Below are positions 41,214 through 50,920 of a stretch of 64,000 nt of DNA, one piece after another. Origin of the DNA: Pandoraea anhela (GTDB taxonomy: Bacteria > Pseudomonadota > Gammaproteobacteria > Burkholderiales > Burkholderiaceae); NCBI RefSeq assembly GCF_902459655.1, contig NZ_CABPSB010000001.1:434001-498000 (forward strand), in the 5' to 3' direction. The notes beneath the pieces were generated by a model. The model saw only the letters and a list, made by a program, of their open reading frames with translations. It was not told the DNA's origin and ran no database searches. Made by a program: the position numbers and the translations under genes. The number at the start of each line of letters is the position of its first letter. The first letter of the stretch is position 1.

Positions 41214-41945
41214 TCAGGCAGACCTGGCCGTGCCGAGAAATGCCTCGGCGAGCGCGAAGTCTTCGGGATACGTCACCTTGAAGTTGCGCAGGCTGCCGCG
41301 CACGAGCTTCGGCGCATGACCGATGCGCTCGATGGCGCTGGCCTCGTCCGTAACTTCGGCGCCGGCGGCGAGGGCATCTTCCAATGCGTGACGCAGCATG
41401 CCGAGACGGAACATCTGCGGGGTCTGCGCCTGCCACAGACCATCGCGCGACTCGGTCGCCCCAATGGCGGCCAGGGCCGTCAGCTCGCGCTTGCCGGTCG
41501 CCGTCTGCTCGCGCTTGAGCGTATCCGCGACAGGCAACGCCAGAATACCGCCGACGGGATCGTCGCGCAGCGCACCAACGAGCGTGCGGATCAACTCCGG
41601 CGTGATGCCGGGACGCGCAGCGTCGTGCACGAGCACCCAGTCGCTGTCCTGCGCGCCGAACTCGGTGAGCGCCTGAAGGCCGCCCAGCACCGACGCATGA
41701 CGCGACGGCCCGCCACAGCGGCGCACCGCGAAACGCAGCGTGCCGAAACGTCGTCCATCGAAGTGATTGTCGTCAGGCGCAAGCACCAGTACGGTCTGCG
41801 CGAACTCGGAACACGCGTCGAACGCCGCGAGCGCGTAATGAAGCATGGGACGTCCGCCAACGCTTCGGTATTGCTTGGGCACGTCGGCCCCGGCGCGTAC
41901 ACCGGCCCCGGCGCACGGGATCACGGCAAAAAGTCGGTCGCTCAC
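41214..41945 (-). CDS. ispD: 2-C-methyl-D-erythritol 4-phosphate cytidylyltransferase
   Basis: IspD transfers CMP to MEP, two steps before IspF. The CTP-binding loop is visible as [18 protein letters not shown] near the N-terminus, with later VHDAARPGI and [11 protein letters not shown]-like [12 protein letters not shown] use the GTG at 41945 (product starts [12 protein letters not shown] after the initiator), because family members begin there; an upstream GTG at 41990 lies inside a TATTATAAA -10-like element. The gene points away from mfd. Confidence 0.93.
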   Translation of the reverse strand: MSDRLFAVIPCAGAGVRAGADVPKQYRSVGGRPMLHYALAAFDACSEFAQTVLVLAPDDNHFDGRRFGTLRFAVRRCGGPSRHASVLGGLQALTEFGAQDSDWVLVHDAARPGITPELIRTLVGALRDDPVGGILALPVADTLKREQTATGKRELTALAAIGATESRDGLWQAQTPQMFRLGMLRHALEDALAAGAEVTDEASAIERIGHAPKLVRGSLRNFKVTYPEDFALAEAFLGTARSA

Positions 41946-42054
41946 GATAAAACGCAGGTAAGGAGAAAGCAGGGATTTTATAATAGACACCGACTGTCAC
42001 GGGGCCCCATGCCGATGGAGCCCCGTGCTTTGCCATTTCTGCAACGTTTTTCCT

Positions 42055-45000
42055 ATGTCCGCCGCCAACGCCTTATCCCGTAATACCGTGCCTGTGCCGC
42101 TCGTGAAAGCGGGACAGCGCTACGCTTTCCCCGGCTCGCACGCATCGAGCGACGCCCTGCTCATTGCCCGCTACTTCGAAGAGAATCGCGAGCGCCTGCC
42201 GCTGCTGGCCGTCGTGTGCGCGCAAGCCACCGACGCATTGCGCCTTCAGCAGGAACTCAAGTGGTGCGCGCCCGACGCCCGGGTCCGTCTGCTCCCCGAT
42301 TGGGAAACACTCCCTTACGACACCTTCTCGCCCCACCAGGATCTGGTCTCCGAGCGGCTGGCCACGCTGCACGATCTCGGCGAGAAGCGCTGCGACATCG
42401 TGCTGGTGCCCGCCACCACGGCGCTCTACCGCATGGCCCCGGCAAGCTTCATGGCGGCCTACACGTTCTTCTTCACGCAAGGCGAGCGCCTCGACGGAGC
42501 GCGTCTGAAGTCGCAACTGACGCTCGCCGGCTACGAGCACGTGAGTCAGGTGATGCGCCCCGGCGAATACTGCGTACGCGGCGGCATGATCGATCTCTAC
42601 CCGATGGGCTCGGCGCTGCCGTATCGTCTCGACCTCTTCGACGACACGGTCGACAGCATTCGCGCGTTCGACCCCGATACGCAGCGCAGCCTTTATCCGG
42701 TGAAGGAAGTCCGCCTGCTGCCCGGTCGCGAATTCCCTTTCGACGAGCCCGCACGCACGGCCTTCCGTGGCCGCTGGCGTGAAGTCTTCGAAGGCGACCC
42801 GAGCCGCAGTCCGATCTACAAGGACATCGGCAGCGGCGTGCCCTCCGCCGGCATCGAGTATTACCTGCCGCTGTTCTTCGAAGAGACGGCAACGCTCTTT
42901 CACTACCTGCCGGCCGATGCGCACCTCGTGTTCGTCGGCGATCTCGACGCGGCCATCAACCGCTTCTGGAACGACACGCGTCAGCGCTACAACTTCCTGT
43001 CGCATGACCGCGAACGTCCCGTATTGCCGCCCGAGCAACTGTTCCTGCTCGATCAGGACTTCTTCACGCTCGCCAAACCGTTCGCCCGCCTGACGCTGCC
43101 CACGCCCGGCGACGGCAGCTGGGCCATTGCGTTGCCGCCGCTGGCGGTCAACCGTCGCGCAGACGACCCGCTCGCCGCCCTGCGCGCGTACCTCGCCCGC
43201 ACGCCCGCGCGCGTGCTGCTGTGCGCCGACTCGGCCGGACGTCGCGAGACGCTCCTGCAACTGCTGCACGACAACGACCTGCGCCCCGCGAACGTCGAAT
43301 CGCTCGAAGACTTTCTGACGTCGGACAAGCGCTTCTGCATCGGCGTCGCGCCTCTGGCCGCCGGCTTCCTGTTGCCGGCGGAAGACCTCGCGTTCGTCAC
43401 CGAAAACGAACTGTACGAGGGGCTTGCACGACGGGCGGGCAAGCGTCGTCAGGAACAGGCGACCTCCGTCGATTCGATGGTGCGCGATCTCGCCGAATTG
43501 AAGGTCGGCGACCCGGTCGTACACAGTCAGCACGGCATCGGCCGCTATCACGGTCTGGTGAGCATGGATCTCGGCGAGGGCGAGACCGAATTCCTGCATC
43601 TCGAATACTCGGGCGACAGCAAGCTGTACGTGCCGGTCTCGCAGTTGCATCTGATCTCGCGCTACAGCGGCTCGGACCCCGACACCGCCCCGTTGCACTC
43701 GCTGGGCTCCGGCCAGTGGGAGAAGGCCAAGCGCAAGGCGGCCCAGCAGATCCGGGATACCGCCGCCGAGTTGCTCAACCTCTATGCGCGTCGCGCCGCG
43801 CGCTCGGGCTACGCCTTCACGTTGTCGCCGCGTGAGTACGAGAAGTTCGCGGACAGCTTCGGCTTCGAAGAAACCCCGGATCAGGCCGCGGCCATCGCCG
43901 CCGTGATGGGCGACATGACCAGTGGCCGCCCGATGGACCGCCTGGTGTGTGGCGACGTCGGCTTCGGCAAGACCGAGGTCGCCCTGCGCGCGGCCTTCAT
44001 CGCCGTACTCGACGGCAAGCAGGTCGCGATTCTCGCGCCGACCACGCTGCTCGCCGAACAACACGCACAGACCTTCTCCGACCGCTTTGCCGACTGGCCG
44101 GTGCGCATCGCCGAACTTTCCCGCTTCAAGACGGCCAAGGAAGTGAACGCCAGCGTGAAGGCCATCAACGAGGGGCAGGTCGACATCGTCATCGGCACGC
44201 ACAAGCTGCTCTCGAACGATATCCAGTTCCAGCGGCTGGGCCTCGTGATCATCGACGAAGAGCACCGCTTCGGCGTCCGTCAGAAAGAAGCCCTCAAAGC
44301 GCTGCGCGCCGAAGTGGACATGCTCACGCTGACCGCCACGCCGATCCCCCGTACGCTGGGCATGGCGCTCGAAGGCCTGCGCGACTTCTCGGTGATCGCC
44401 ACCGCCCCTCAGAAGCGTCTGGCGATCAAGACGTTCGTGCGACGCGAGGAAGACGGCGTGATTCGCGAAGCCATGCTGCGCGAACTCAAACGCGGCGGAC
44501 AAGTGTATTTCCTTCACAACGAGGTGGAGACGATCGAGAACCGCAAGGCGCAACTCGAAGCGCTGGTGCCCGAAGCGCGCATCGTCGTCGCCCACGGTCA
44601 GATGCACGAGCGCGATCTCGAACGCGTGATGCGCGACTTCGTGACCCAGCGCGCCAACGTGTTGCTGTGCACGACCATCATCGAAACAGGGATCGACGTG
44701 CCCACGGCCAACACGATCCTGATGCACCGCGCCGACAAGTTCGGCCTCGCGCAGTTGCACCAGTTGCGTGGCCGTGTCGGGCGCTCGCATCACCAGGCGT
44801 ACGCCTATCTGCTTGTGCATGACCCGAAATCGCTCACCAAGCAGGCACAGCGCCGTCTCGAAGCCATTCAGCAGATGGAAGAACTCGGCGCTGGCTTCTA
44901 CCTCGCGATGCACGATCTGGAAATTCGCGGCGCCGGCGAAGTGCTGGGCGACAAGCAGTCAGGCGAGATCCACGAGATCGGCTTCCAGTTGTACACCGAC

Positions 45001-45519
45001 ATGTTGGCCGACGCGGTGAGCGCCCTGAAAGCGGGACGCGAGCCCGATCTCACGGCGCCGCTCGCCGCAACCACGGAGATCAACCTGCACGTGCCCGCGA
45101 TCCTGCCGAGCGACTATTGCGGCGATGTTCAGGAGCGTCTCTCGCTGTACAAGCGTCTGGCCAACGGCACGCACACCGATGCCATCGACACGATCCAGGA
45201 GGAACTCGTCGACCGCTTCGGCAAGCTGCCGCAACAAGCGCAAGCGCTCATCGAAACGCACCGTCTGCGTCTGCTGGCCAAGCCGCTGGGCATCGTCAAG
45301 ATCGACGCGAGCGAGGAAGCCATTGCGCTGCAATTCGAGCCGACGCCCGCCGTCGACCCGATGCGCATCATCGAGCTCGTGCAGAAGCATCGGCACGTCA
45401 AACTTGCCGGGCAGGACAAGCTGCGCATCGAAGCCAAACATGCGCAACTGACCGACCGCGTGCGCGCCATCAAGGACACGCTGCGCGCGCTCGGTTCGCC
45501 GGGAGCGAAGGCCGCCTGA
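42055..45519 (+). CDS. mfd: Transcription-repair coupling factor Mfd
   Basis: Mfd removes RNA polymerase stalled at DNA damage and recruits UvrA. The 1154-residue protein has UvrB-like N-terminal domains, an RNA-polymerase-interaction domain around 490-560 (GDPVVHSQHGIGRY), then superfamily 2 translocase motifs: Walker A in CGDVGFGKTEVALRA, DEEH box in IIDEEHRFG, motif III TLTATPIPRTLGMAL, and motif VI QLRGRVGRSHHQAYA. The C-terminal regulatory domain is complete. Starts at the ATG at 42055. Confidence 0.98.
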   Translation: MSAANALSRNTVPVPLVKAGQRYAFPGSHASSDALLIARYFEENRERLPLLAVVCAQATDALRLQQELKWCAPDARVRLLPDWETLPYDTFSPHQDLVSERLATLHDLGEKRCDIVLVPATTALYRMAPASFMAAYTFFFTQGERLDGARLKSQLTLAGYEHVSQVMRPGEYCVRGGMIDLYPMGSALPYRLDLFDDTVDSIRAFDPDTQRSLYPVKEVRLLPGREFPFDEPARTAFRGRWREVFEGDPSRSPIYKDIGSGVPSAGIEYYLPLFFEETATLFHYLPADAHLVFVGDLDAAINRFWNDTRQRYNFLSHDRERPVLPPEQLFLLDQDFFTLAKPFARLTLPTPGDGSWAIALPPLAVNRRADDPLAALRAYLARTPARVLLCADSAGRRETLLQLLHDNDLRPANVESLEDFLTSDKRFCIGVAPLAAGFLLPAEDLAFVTENELYEGLARRAGKRRQEQATSVDSMVRDLAELKVGDPVVHSQHGIGRYHGLVSMDLGEGETEFLHLEYSGDSKLYVPVSQLHLISRYSGSDPDTAPLHSLGSGQWEKAKRKAAQQIRDTAAELLNLYARRAARSGYAFTLSPREYEKFADSFGFEETPDQAAAIAAVMGDMTSGRPMDRLVCGDVGFGKTEVALRAAFIAVLDGKQVAILAPTTLLAEQHAQTFSDRFADWPVRIAELSRFKTAKEVNASVKAINEGQVDIVIGTHKLLSNDIQFQRLGLVIIDEEHRFGVRQKEALKALRAEVDMLTLTATPIPRTLGMALEGLRDFSVIATAPQKRLAIKTFVRREEDGVIREAMLRELKRGGQVYFLHNEVETIENRKAQLEALVPEARIVVAHGQMHERDLERVMRDFVTQRANVLLCTTIIETGIDVPTANTILMHRADKFGLAQLHQLRGRVGRSHHQAYAYLLVHDPKSLTKQAQRRLEAIQQMEELGAGFYLAMHDLEIRGAGEVLGDKQSGEIHEIGFQLYTDMLADAVSALKAGREPDLTAPLAATTEINLHVPAILPSDYCGDVQERLSLYKRLANGTHTDAIDTIQEELVDRFGKLPQQAQALIETHRLRLLAKPLGIVKIDASEEAIALQFEPTPAVDPMRIIELVQKHRHVKLAGQDKLRIEAKHAQLTDRVRAIKDTLRALGSPGAKAA

Positions 45520-45639
45520 ATCGGTGCCGGCCCGACAGATCCCATGCACACGACATCGCCGCGCCCCATCGGTCTGGCGAGCGAATGAAACCGGCGAACG
45601 TCGTGTGCAACGCAGCAATTGTTTCCTTACCCCTTTCGC

Positions 45640-45670
45640 GCACGTCCGGGCAAAGCCGCGCCCGGCGTGC
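45640..45670 (+). terminator. Possible hairpin downstream of mfd
   Basis: GCACG-T-CCGGGC (45640-45651) can pair with GCCCGG-CGTGC (45660-45670) with one bulged T and an eight-base loop. No T-tract follows. In the 314-base gap before argE nothing else stands out except the inverted repeat near 45790. Confidence 0.35.
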
Positions 45671-45781
45671 CCGCCCTGCGCTCCCGCCACACGTTCCTGC
45701 CGCACTTTCCCGCGAGGCAAGAATGGTTGTTCACACAACCTTTTACCTCTAAATTATTTTTGAGTAACATTTCCCAGTAGC

Positions 45782-45800
45782 AATACGTAAGAGACGTATT
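45782..45800. promoter_or_regulatory. Inverted repeat in the argE leader
   Basis: AATACGT (45782-45788) and ACGTATT (45794-45800) form a perfect seven-base palindrome with a five-base spacer, 33 bases upstream of the argE start. An AT-rich tract lies just upstream (TCTAAATTATTTTTGAG near 45750-45766). The repeat is in the right place for an operator; the regulator is unknown. Confidence 0.5.
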
Positions 45801-45833
45801 ACACGTATGACTGGAAGATTCACGGAGATTCGA

Positions 45834-47048
45834 ATGACAAGCGCTTCCCAAGCTATCGCCCCGCAGGCCACCACCGAGGCTCAACCGGCATCGCTCGACT
45901 GGATCACGAAGCTGGTCAGCATCGACACCACGAGCCGCGAATCGAACCTCGGCCTGATCGAGACGGTGCGCGACAGCCTCAAACATGCCGGCGTCGAGCC
46001 GTGGTTGTCGTTCGATGCCACCCAGCGCAAGGCCAACCTTTTCGTCACGCTGCCCGCCGCCGACGGCAACACGCAAGGCGGCATCGTCCTCTCGGGTCAT
46101 ACCGACGTGGTGCCGGTCGACGGCCAGCCGTGGGACACCGATCCGTTCAAGCCGGTCGTGCGCGACGGCAACTTGTATGGCCGCGGCACGTGCGACATGA
46201 AGGGCTTCATCGGCTCGGTCATGACGATGCTGCCGGAGATGCGCGACGCCAAGCTCAAGACACCCTTCCACTTCGCTTTTTCGTACGACGAAGAAATCGG
46301 CTGCGTCGGCGCGCCGGTAATGCTCGCCGAACTGCGGGAGCGCGGCATCCGCCCGGACGGCTGTATCGTCGGCGAGCCGACGAGCATGCGCGTAATCGTC
46401 GCGCACAAGGGCATCAACGCCTACCAGTGCTGCGTGCGCGGTCACGCGGCGCACTCGTCGCTCACGCCGAAGGGTTCGAACGCCATCGAATACGCGGCGC
46501 GCCTGATCTGCTACATCCGCGATCTGGCCGATCACTTCAAGCAGAACGGCCCGTTCGACGAACTGTTCGACGTGCCGTTCACCACGGCGCAAACGGGCAC
46601 GATTTCGGGCGGTATCGCCCTGAACACGATCCCGGCGCTGTGCGAATTCGTCTTCGAATACCGCAACCTGCCGGGCGTGGACGCAGAAGGTATTTTCCAG
46701 CGCATTCAGGAATACGCCGTCAACGAACTGGTGCCGAAGATGCAGAAGGAGCATCCGAACGCCGGCATCGAGTTCAAGAAGATCGCTGCGGCCCCGGCCC
46801 TGGACGCCTCGGAGCAAGACGCCATCACCCAACTGGTGCGCGCCCTGACGAAGGACACCGACAAGCGCAAGGTCGCTTACGGCACCGAAGCGGGACAGTT
46901 TCAACTGGCCGGGGTGCCGTCGATCGTGTGCGGCCCGGGCAACATCGAACAGGCCCACAAGCCCAACGAATTCGTCTCGCTCGAACAGATTGCACAGTGC
47001 GAGTCGTTCCTGCGCAAGCTGATTCGCAGCAACACCGTCGGCGCCTGA
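45834..47048 (+). CDS. argE: Acetylornithine deacetylase (M20 family)
   Basis: Removes the acetyl group from N-acetylornithine in arginine synthesis. The 404-residue protein has M20 metal residues in LSGHTDVVPVDGQPWD, GRGTCDMKGF and SYDEEIGCVGAP, with the dimerisation domain (about 180-300: VRGHAAHSSLTPKGSNAIEYA) and closing motif GPGNIEQAHKPNEFV. I use the ATG at 45834 (ribosome site GGAGA), nine codons inside the open frame beginning at 45807. Confidence 0.93.
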   Translation: MTSASQAIAPQATTEAQPASLDWITKLVSIDTTSRESNLGLIETVRDSLKHAGVEPWLSFDATQRKANLFVTLPAADGNTQGGIVLSGHTDVVPVDGQPWDTDPFKPVVRDGNLYGRGTCDMKGFIGSVMTMLPEMRDAKLKTPFHFAFSYDEEIGCVGAPVMLAELRERGIRPDGCIVGEPTSMRVIVAHKGINAYQCCVRGHAAHSSLTPKGSNAIEYAARLICYIRDLADHFKQNGPFDELFDVPFTTAQTGTISGGIALNTIPALCEFVFEYRNLPGVDAEGIFQRIQEYAVNELVPKMQKEHPNAGIEFKKIAAAPALDASEQDAITQLVRALTKDTDKRKVAYGTEAGQFQLAGVPSIVCGPGNIEQAHKPNEFVSLEQIAQCESFLRKLIRSNTVGA

Positions 47049-47204
47049 TCGTGACGTCCGGCCTGAATCGCTTCGGACCGGACGCCCATCTCACGCGACG
47101 CAACGCTACGCGGGCCGTATTCCGTTTGCCGGATGCGGCCCGTTGACTTCGCGGCAGTCATTGCCGCCCCGGTGGCGCGGCTTCGCCCGCAGTCGGTGGA
47201 AGAC

Positions 47205-47270
47205 AGGAAGTAAGCGGTAGGAAGTACGAAGTAGAAAGTACGAGGCAGGAAGTACAACGCAGGACGCAGT
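47205..47270. repeat. Degenerate GGAAGTAC repeats before the MHS transporter
   Basis: The unit A-GGAAGTA-C recurs about four times with changes (aggaagtaagcggt, aggaagtacgaag, agaaagtacgagg, aggaagtacaacg) between 47205 and 47270. It has no coding potential. It is in the 306-base gap between argE and the transporter; the rest of that gap looks empty. Confidence 0.6.
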
Positions 47271-47354
47271 ATCAGACGCCTAAAAAAGGCGCACAGGACA
47301 TTCATCCGCAAGATAACAAGCACGTACATCAGACAGGTTCTGGAGATCTCGCCC

Positions 47355-48641
47355 ATGAGCGCAAGCGCATCCCCCAACGCGGCGGCACCCCTCGCCCGCA
47401 CTTCCCCGCACGCCTGGCGTGTGATCGTATCGGCCTCGATCGGTAATGCGCTCGAGTGGTTCGATCTCGTGGTGTACGGCTTCTTCGCCGTGACCATCGC
47501 CAAGCTGTTTTTCCCCACGGGCAACGATACCGTTTCGTTGCTGCTCACGCTGGGCACCTTCGGGGTGTCGTTCTTCATGCGTCCGCTGGGCGCCATCGTG
47601 ATCGGCGCATACGCCGACCGTGCAGGACGCAAGGCCGCCCTCACCCTATCGATTTTGCTGATGATGGTCGGCACGCTGCTCATCGCGATCATGCCGACGT
47701 ACTCGGCCATCGGTGTGCTCGCGCCCGTGGGCATCGTCATCGCGCGTATGGTGCAGGGCTTTTCGGCCGGCGGCGAGTTTGGCAGCGCCACGGCGTTTCT
47801 GGCCGAGCACGCCCCGCAGCGTCGCGGCTTCTTCTCCAGCTGGCAAGTCGCCTCGCAAGGCCTCACCACGCTGCTGGCCGCCGGCTTCGGGGCATTGCTC
47901 ACCGGTAATCTGTCGGCAGAGGCCATGGCCTCGTGGGGCTGGCGCGTGCCGTTCTTCTTCGGTCTGCTCATCGGCCCGGTGGCGTACTACATTCGACGCC
48001 GTCTGGACGAGACGCCCGAATTCCTCGATATCGAGCCCACGCAAAGCCCGCTGCGCGACACGTTTGCCAGCCAGAAGGAGCGTTTGCTGCTCGCCATCGG
48101 CGTGGTCGTGATGGCCACCGTCGCCACGTACCTTGTGCTCTATATGCCGACATACGCCGTCAAGCAACTGGGACTGCCGTCCTCGGCAGCGTTCTCGGCG
48201 GTGCTGCTTACGGGGGTCGTGCAACTGATCGTCGCGCCCATTGTCGGGCACTGGTCGGACACCCATGGCCGCATCAAGCCGATGCTTGCCGCTGCGGTGG
48301 CGCTGCTGGTGCTCGTCTACCCGATGTTCCGCTTCCTGGACGCAAACCCGACGTTCGGCTCGCTGATGGTGTTCCAGATCGTGCTGGGCCTGCTGATGAC
48401 GACGTACTTCGGCGCCCTGCCCGCCCTGCTCACGGAACTGTTCCCGGTGCAGGTGCGCACGACCGGCCTCTCACTCGGCTACAACATCGCAGCGACCGTG
48501 TTCGGCGGCTTCGCACCGTTTATCATCACGTGGCTGATCGGCGCGACGGGCAACAAACTCGCCCCGAGCTTCTACCTGATCTTCGCCGCAATCATCAGCA
48601 TCACCGCGCTGCTGCGCAGCCGCAAGCTGGGCCTGCGCTAA
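47355..48641 (+). CDS. MHS-family major facilitator transporter
   Basis: A 428-residue, 12-helix transporter of the metabolite:H+ symporter family. The signature loop DRAGRKAALTLS and the first-helix pattern SIGNALEWFDLVVYGFFA are typical; the latter is the MHS hallmark. Substrates of this group are organic acids, betaines or amino-acid-like compounds. It precedes the dehydratase/cyclodeaminase pair on the same strand by about 55-90 bases, so it may import their substrate. Ribosome site GGAG precedes the ATG. Confidence 0.9.
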   Translation: MSASASPNAAAPLARTSPHAWRVIVSASIGNALEWFDLVVYGFFAVTIAKLFFPTGNDTVSLLLTLGTFGVSFFMRPLGAIVIGAYADRAGRKAALTLSILLMMVGTLLIAIMPTYSAIGVLAPVGIVIARMVQGFSAGGEFGSATAFLAEHAPQRRGFFSSWQVASQGLTTLLAAGFGALLTGNLSAEAMASWGWRVPFFFGLLIGPVAYYIRRRLDETPEFLDIEPTQSPLRDTFASQKERLLLAIGVVVMATVATYLVLYMPTYAVKQLGLPSSAAFSAVLLTGVVQLIVAPIVGHWSDTHGRIKPMLAAAVALLVLVYPMFRFLDANPTFGSLMVFQIVLGLLMTTYFGALPALLTELFPVQVRTTGLSLGYNIAATVFGGFAPFIITWLIGATGNKLAPSFYLIFAAIISITALLRSRKLGLR

Positions 48642-48729
48642 GTTCGGTGTCCCGGGCAGCGCATGCGGGTCGCCCCCCGCACCTGCCCGGCATTTCATGC
48701 GCATTCATTATTCCGGAGACACAGTTCAA

Positions 48730-49758
48730 GTGACGCAATCGACCCCCGCGCTGCATGCCGAGACCATCGACGGCCAACCGGTGCCGACGAAAGACGCCAT
48801 CGCTGCGCTGTACGAGACGCTCAAACCCTACGCGCGCAAGACACCGGTTTTCACGCGTAACGATTTCCCGACGCTCGGCGACACCGAGGTAACGTTCAAG
48901 TACGAGCTGCTGCAAGCCTCGGGAACGTTCAAGGCGCGCGGCGCTTTCTCGAACCTGCTCTCGCTCGACGACGCGCAGCGCAAGGCGGGCGTGACGTGCG
49001 TGTCCGCAGGCAATCACGCGGTGGCCGTCGCCTACGCCGCGAAAGCGATGGGCATCGGCGCCAAGACGGTCATGCTCAAGACCGCCAGCCCTGCGCGCTC
49101 GTCGCTGTGCCGCGAGTACGGCGCGGACCTGATTCTGGCGGAGAACGTCCACGAGGCGTTCGAGATCGTCAAGCGTGTGGAGCAGGAGGAAGGCCGCTAT
49201 TTCGTGCATCCGTTCAACGGATATCGCACGATTCTGGGGACGGCCACGCTCGGCTACGAATGGATCGGGCAAGCCCCGGATCTCGATGCCGTGGTCGTAC
49301 CTGTCGGGGGCGGCGGACTGATCGCCGGCGTGGCCACCGCGATCAAGCTGTTCGCCCCGCATGTGAAGGTGTACGGCGTGGAGCCGGCCGGGGCCGACGC
49401 CATGGCGCAAAGCTTCGCGCAAGGCGGTCCGGTCAAGATGGGGCCGATGACCGGTATTGCCGACAGTCTGATGGCGCCGCACACGGAGCTGTACGGCTAC
49501 ACGCTCTGCCGCCGCCATATCGACGAACTGGTCACCGTCACCGACGACCAGATGCGCGCGGGCATGCTCACACTGTTCCGTCAATTGAAACTGGCCGTGG
49601 AGCCGGCATGTGCTGCCGCGACCGCCGCCTTGATGGGGCCGTTGCGCGACAAACTCATGGGCAAACGCGTGGGCGTGCTGCTGTGCGGGACGAACACCGA
49701 CACGGCGACGTTCAACCGTCACATCGAGGCGGCCCTGGCCGCCGAGGCGAACGGCTGA
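48730..49758 (+). CDS. Threonine/hydroxyamino-acid dehydratase (PLP, EutB/BhcB-like)
   Basis: A 342-residue fold-type II PLP enzyme. The PLP lysine lies in SGTFKARGAFSNLL, the phosphate loop in PVGGGGLIAGVA, and the substrate loop in SAGNHAVAVAYAA. The closing LCGTNTD segment is also family-typical. It could deaminate serine/threonine, but the gene that follows (ornithine cyclodeaminase family) recalls EutB/EutC of ectoine use and BhcB/BhcD of the beta-hydroxyaspartate cycle. I use the GTG at 48730 (GGAG upstream); an ATG at 48697 is in frame. Confidence 0.82.
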   Translation: MTQSTPALHAETIDGQPVPTKDAIAALYETLKPYARKTPVFTRNDFPTLGDTEVTFKYELLQASGTFKARGAFSNLLSLDDAQRKAGVTCVSAGNHAVAVAYAAKAMGIGAKTVMLKTASPARSSLCREYGADLILAENVHEAFEIVKRVEQEEGRYFVHPFNGYRTILGTATLGYEWIGQAPDLDAVVVPVGGGGLIAGVATAIKLFAPHVKVYGVEPAGADAMAQSFAQGGPVKMGPMTGIADSLMAPHTELYGYTLCRRHIDELVTVTDDQMRAGMLTLFRQLKLAVEPACAAATAALMGPLRDKLMGKRVGVLLCGTNTDTATFNRHIEAALAAEANG

Positions 49759-49792
49759 GCAACCTCGGTGACTAACGCCGTGTAATGTATCG

Positions 49793-49812
49793 ACGCGACC
49801 TGACGGTCGCGT
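49793..49812 (+). terminator. Intrinsic terminator between the dehydratase and OCD-family genes
   Basis: ACGCGACC (49793-49800), loop TGAC, GGTCGCGT (49805-49812) followed by TTTCGTTT. A good intrinsic terminator in the 112-base gap, so the downstream gene may have its own promoter. Confidence 0.8.
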
Positions 49813-49870
49813 TTTCGTTTACGATGCGCACTCGTGGCGCGACAGCCCGACACGTTCACAAGGATTACGC

Positions 49871-50896
49871 ATGGACGCCTCCGCTGAATCCCCTTCCGTT
49901 CTGCTGCTTGACGCCGCGCAAGTCGCCGCGCTGATGCCCGTGGCCGACGCGATCCCGGTCATGTCCGACATGTTCGCCGCGCTCGCGCGCGAACAGATTC
50001 ACTTGCCGCTGCGTCAGATCATTCGACCGCCGCAAGCGCTAGGCGCCAAGGGGTTGCTGGGCATGATGCCGGCGTTTCTGGGCAGTGCCGCCGGCGGTGC
50101 GGGCGTCTACGGCGCGAAGGTCGGCACGTTCTTTCCCGGCAACAGCGCGCTGGGCAAGGACCCGCATCAGGGCTGTGTCCTGCTGATGAGCGCGGAGACA
50201 GGCGAACTGCTGGCCGTCATGAACGCCGCCGAGATCACCGGCATTCGCACCGCCGCCGTCACAGGTTTGGCGACGCGCCTGCTCGCGCGTCACGATGCGT
50301 CGCGACTCGCGCTCGTCGGGGCAGGTCATCAGGCGCACTGGCAGCTCGCAGCGCTCTCAGCCGTGCGGCCACTGCAACACGTGCGTGTCGCCAGCCGCTC
50401 GCTCGCCACGGCGCAAGCGTTCGTCGACAAGGAACAACCCAACTACGCTTTCCCACTGGAAGCCGCCGAGAGCGTGGAAGCCGCCGTACGCGACGCCGAT
50501 ATCGTTGTGACGGTCACGAACTCGACGGACCCCGTACTGCGTGCGCAGTGGATTGCGCCGGGCACACACGTGAATCTGGTCGGCAGCAGCACGCCGCGCC
50601 ATCGCGAGGCGGACACGATGCTGATGGCGCGTGCGCAACTGTTCGTCGACCGCCGGGAATCGACGCTCAACGAGTCGGGCGACTATCTGGCCGCGGCCGC
50701 CGAAGGGCGCATCGGCCCGGACGACCTCGTCGCGGAACTCGGCGAACTGGTCATTCGCGCTCACCCGGGACGCACCGACGCCGACACGGTCACGCTGTTC
50801 AAATCGCTCGGCATGGGCGCGCAGGACGTGGCGCTCGCAGCGGCGCTACATCAACGTGCGCAAACCGCCGGCAGCGGCGTGCGCGCGAAGCTGTAA
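49871..50896 (+). CDS. Ornithine cyclodeaminase/mu-crystallin family protein (EutC/BhcD-like)
   Basis: A 341-residue NAD(P)-dependent enzyme of the ornithine cyclodeaminase/mu-crystallin family. The dinucleotide fold is at LALVGAGHQAHWQLAAL, and the segments EITGIRTAAVTGLATRLLA and SSTPRHREADT are typical of the family. EutC and BhcD are members that pair with a PLP dehydratase, reducing an imine formed by it. The gene lies directly downstream of such an enzyme. The exact substrate is unknown. Ribosome site AAGGA. Confidence 0.85.
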   Translation: MDASAESPSVLLLDAAQVAALMPVADAIPVMSDMFAALAREQIHLPLRQIIRPPQALGAKGLLGMMPAFLGSAAGGAGVYGAKVGTFFPGNSALGKDPHQGCVLLMSAETGELLAVMNAAEITGIRTAAVTGLATRLLARHDASRLALVGAGHQAHWQLAALSAVRPLQHVRVASRSLATAQAFVDKEQPNYAFPLEAAESVEAAVRDADIVVTVTNSTDPVLRAQWIAPGTHVNLVGSSTPRHREADTMLMARAQLFVDRRESTLNESGDYLAAAAEGRIGPDDLVAELGELVIRAHPGRTDADTVTLFKSLGMGAQDVALAAALHQRAQTAGSGVRAKL

Positions 50897-50920
50897 CCGC
50901 GATCGCAAGTGCACCGGGTC

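Noticed and set aside
42073-44913. A 946-codon open frame antisense to mfd
   Set aside because: Codon shadow of a GC-rich gene; product is Arg/His/Val-rich with no motif, and mfd on the other strand is certain.
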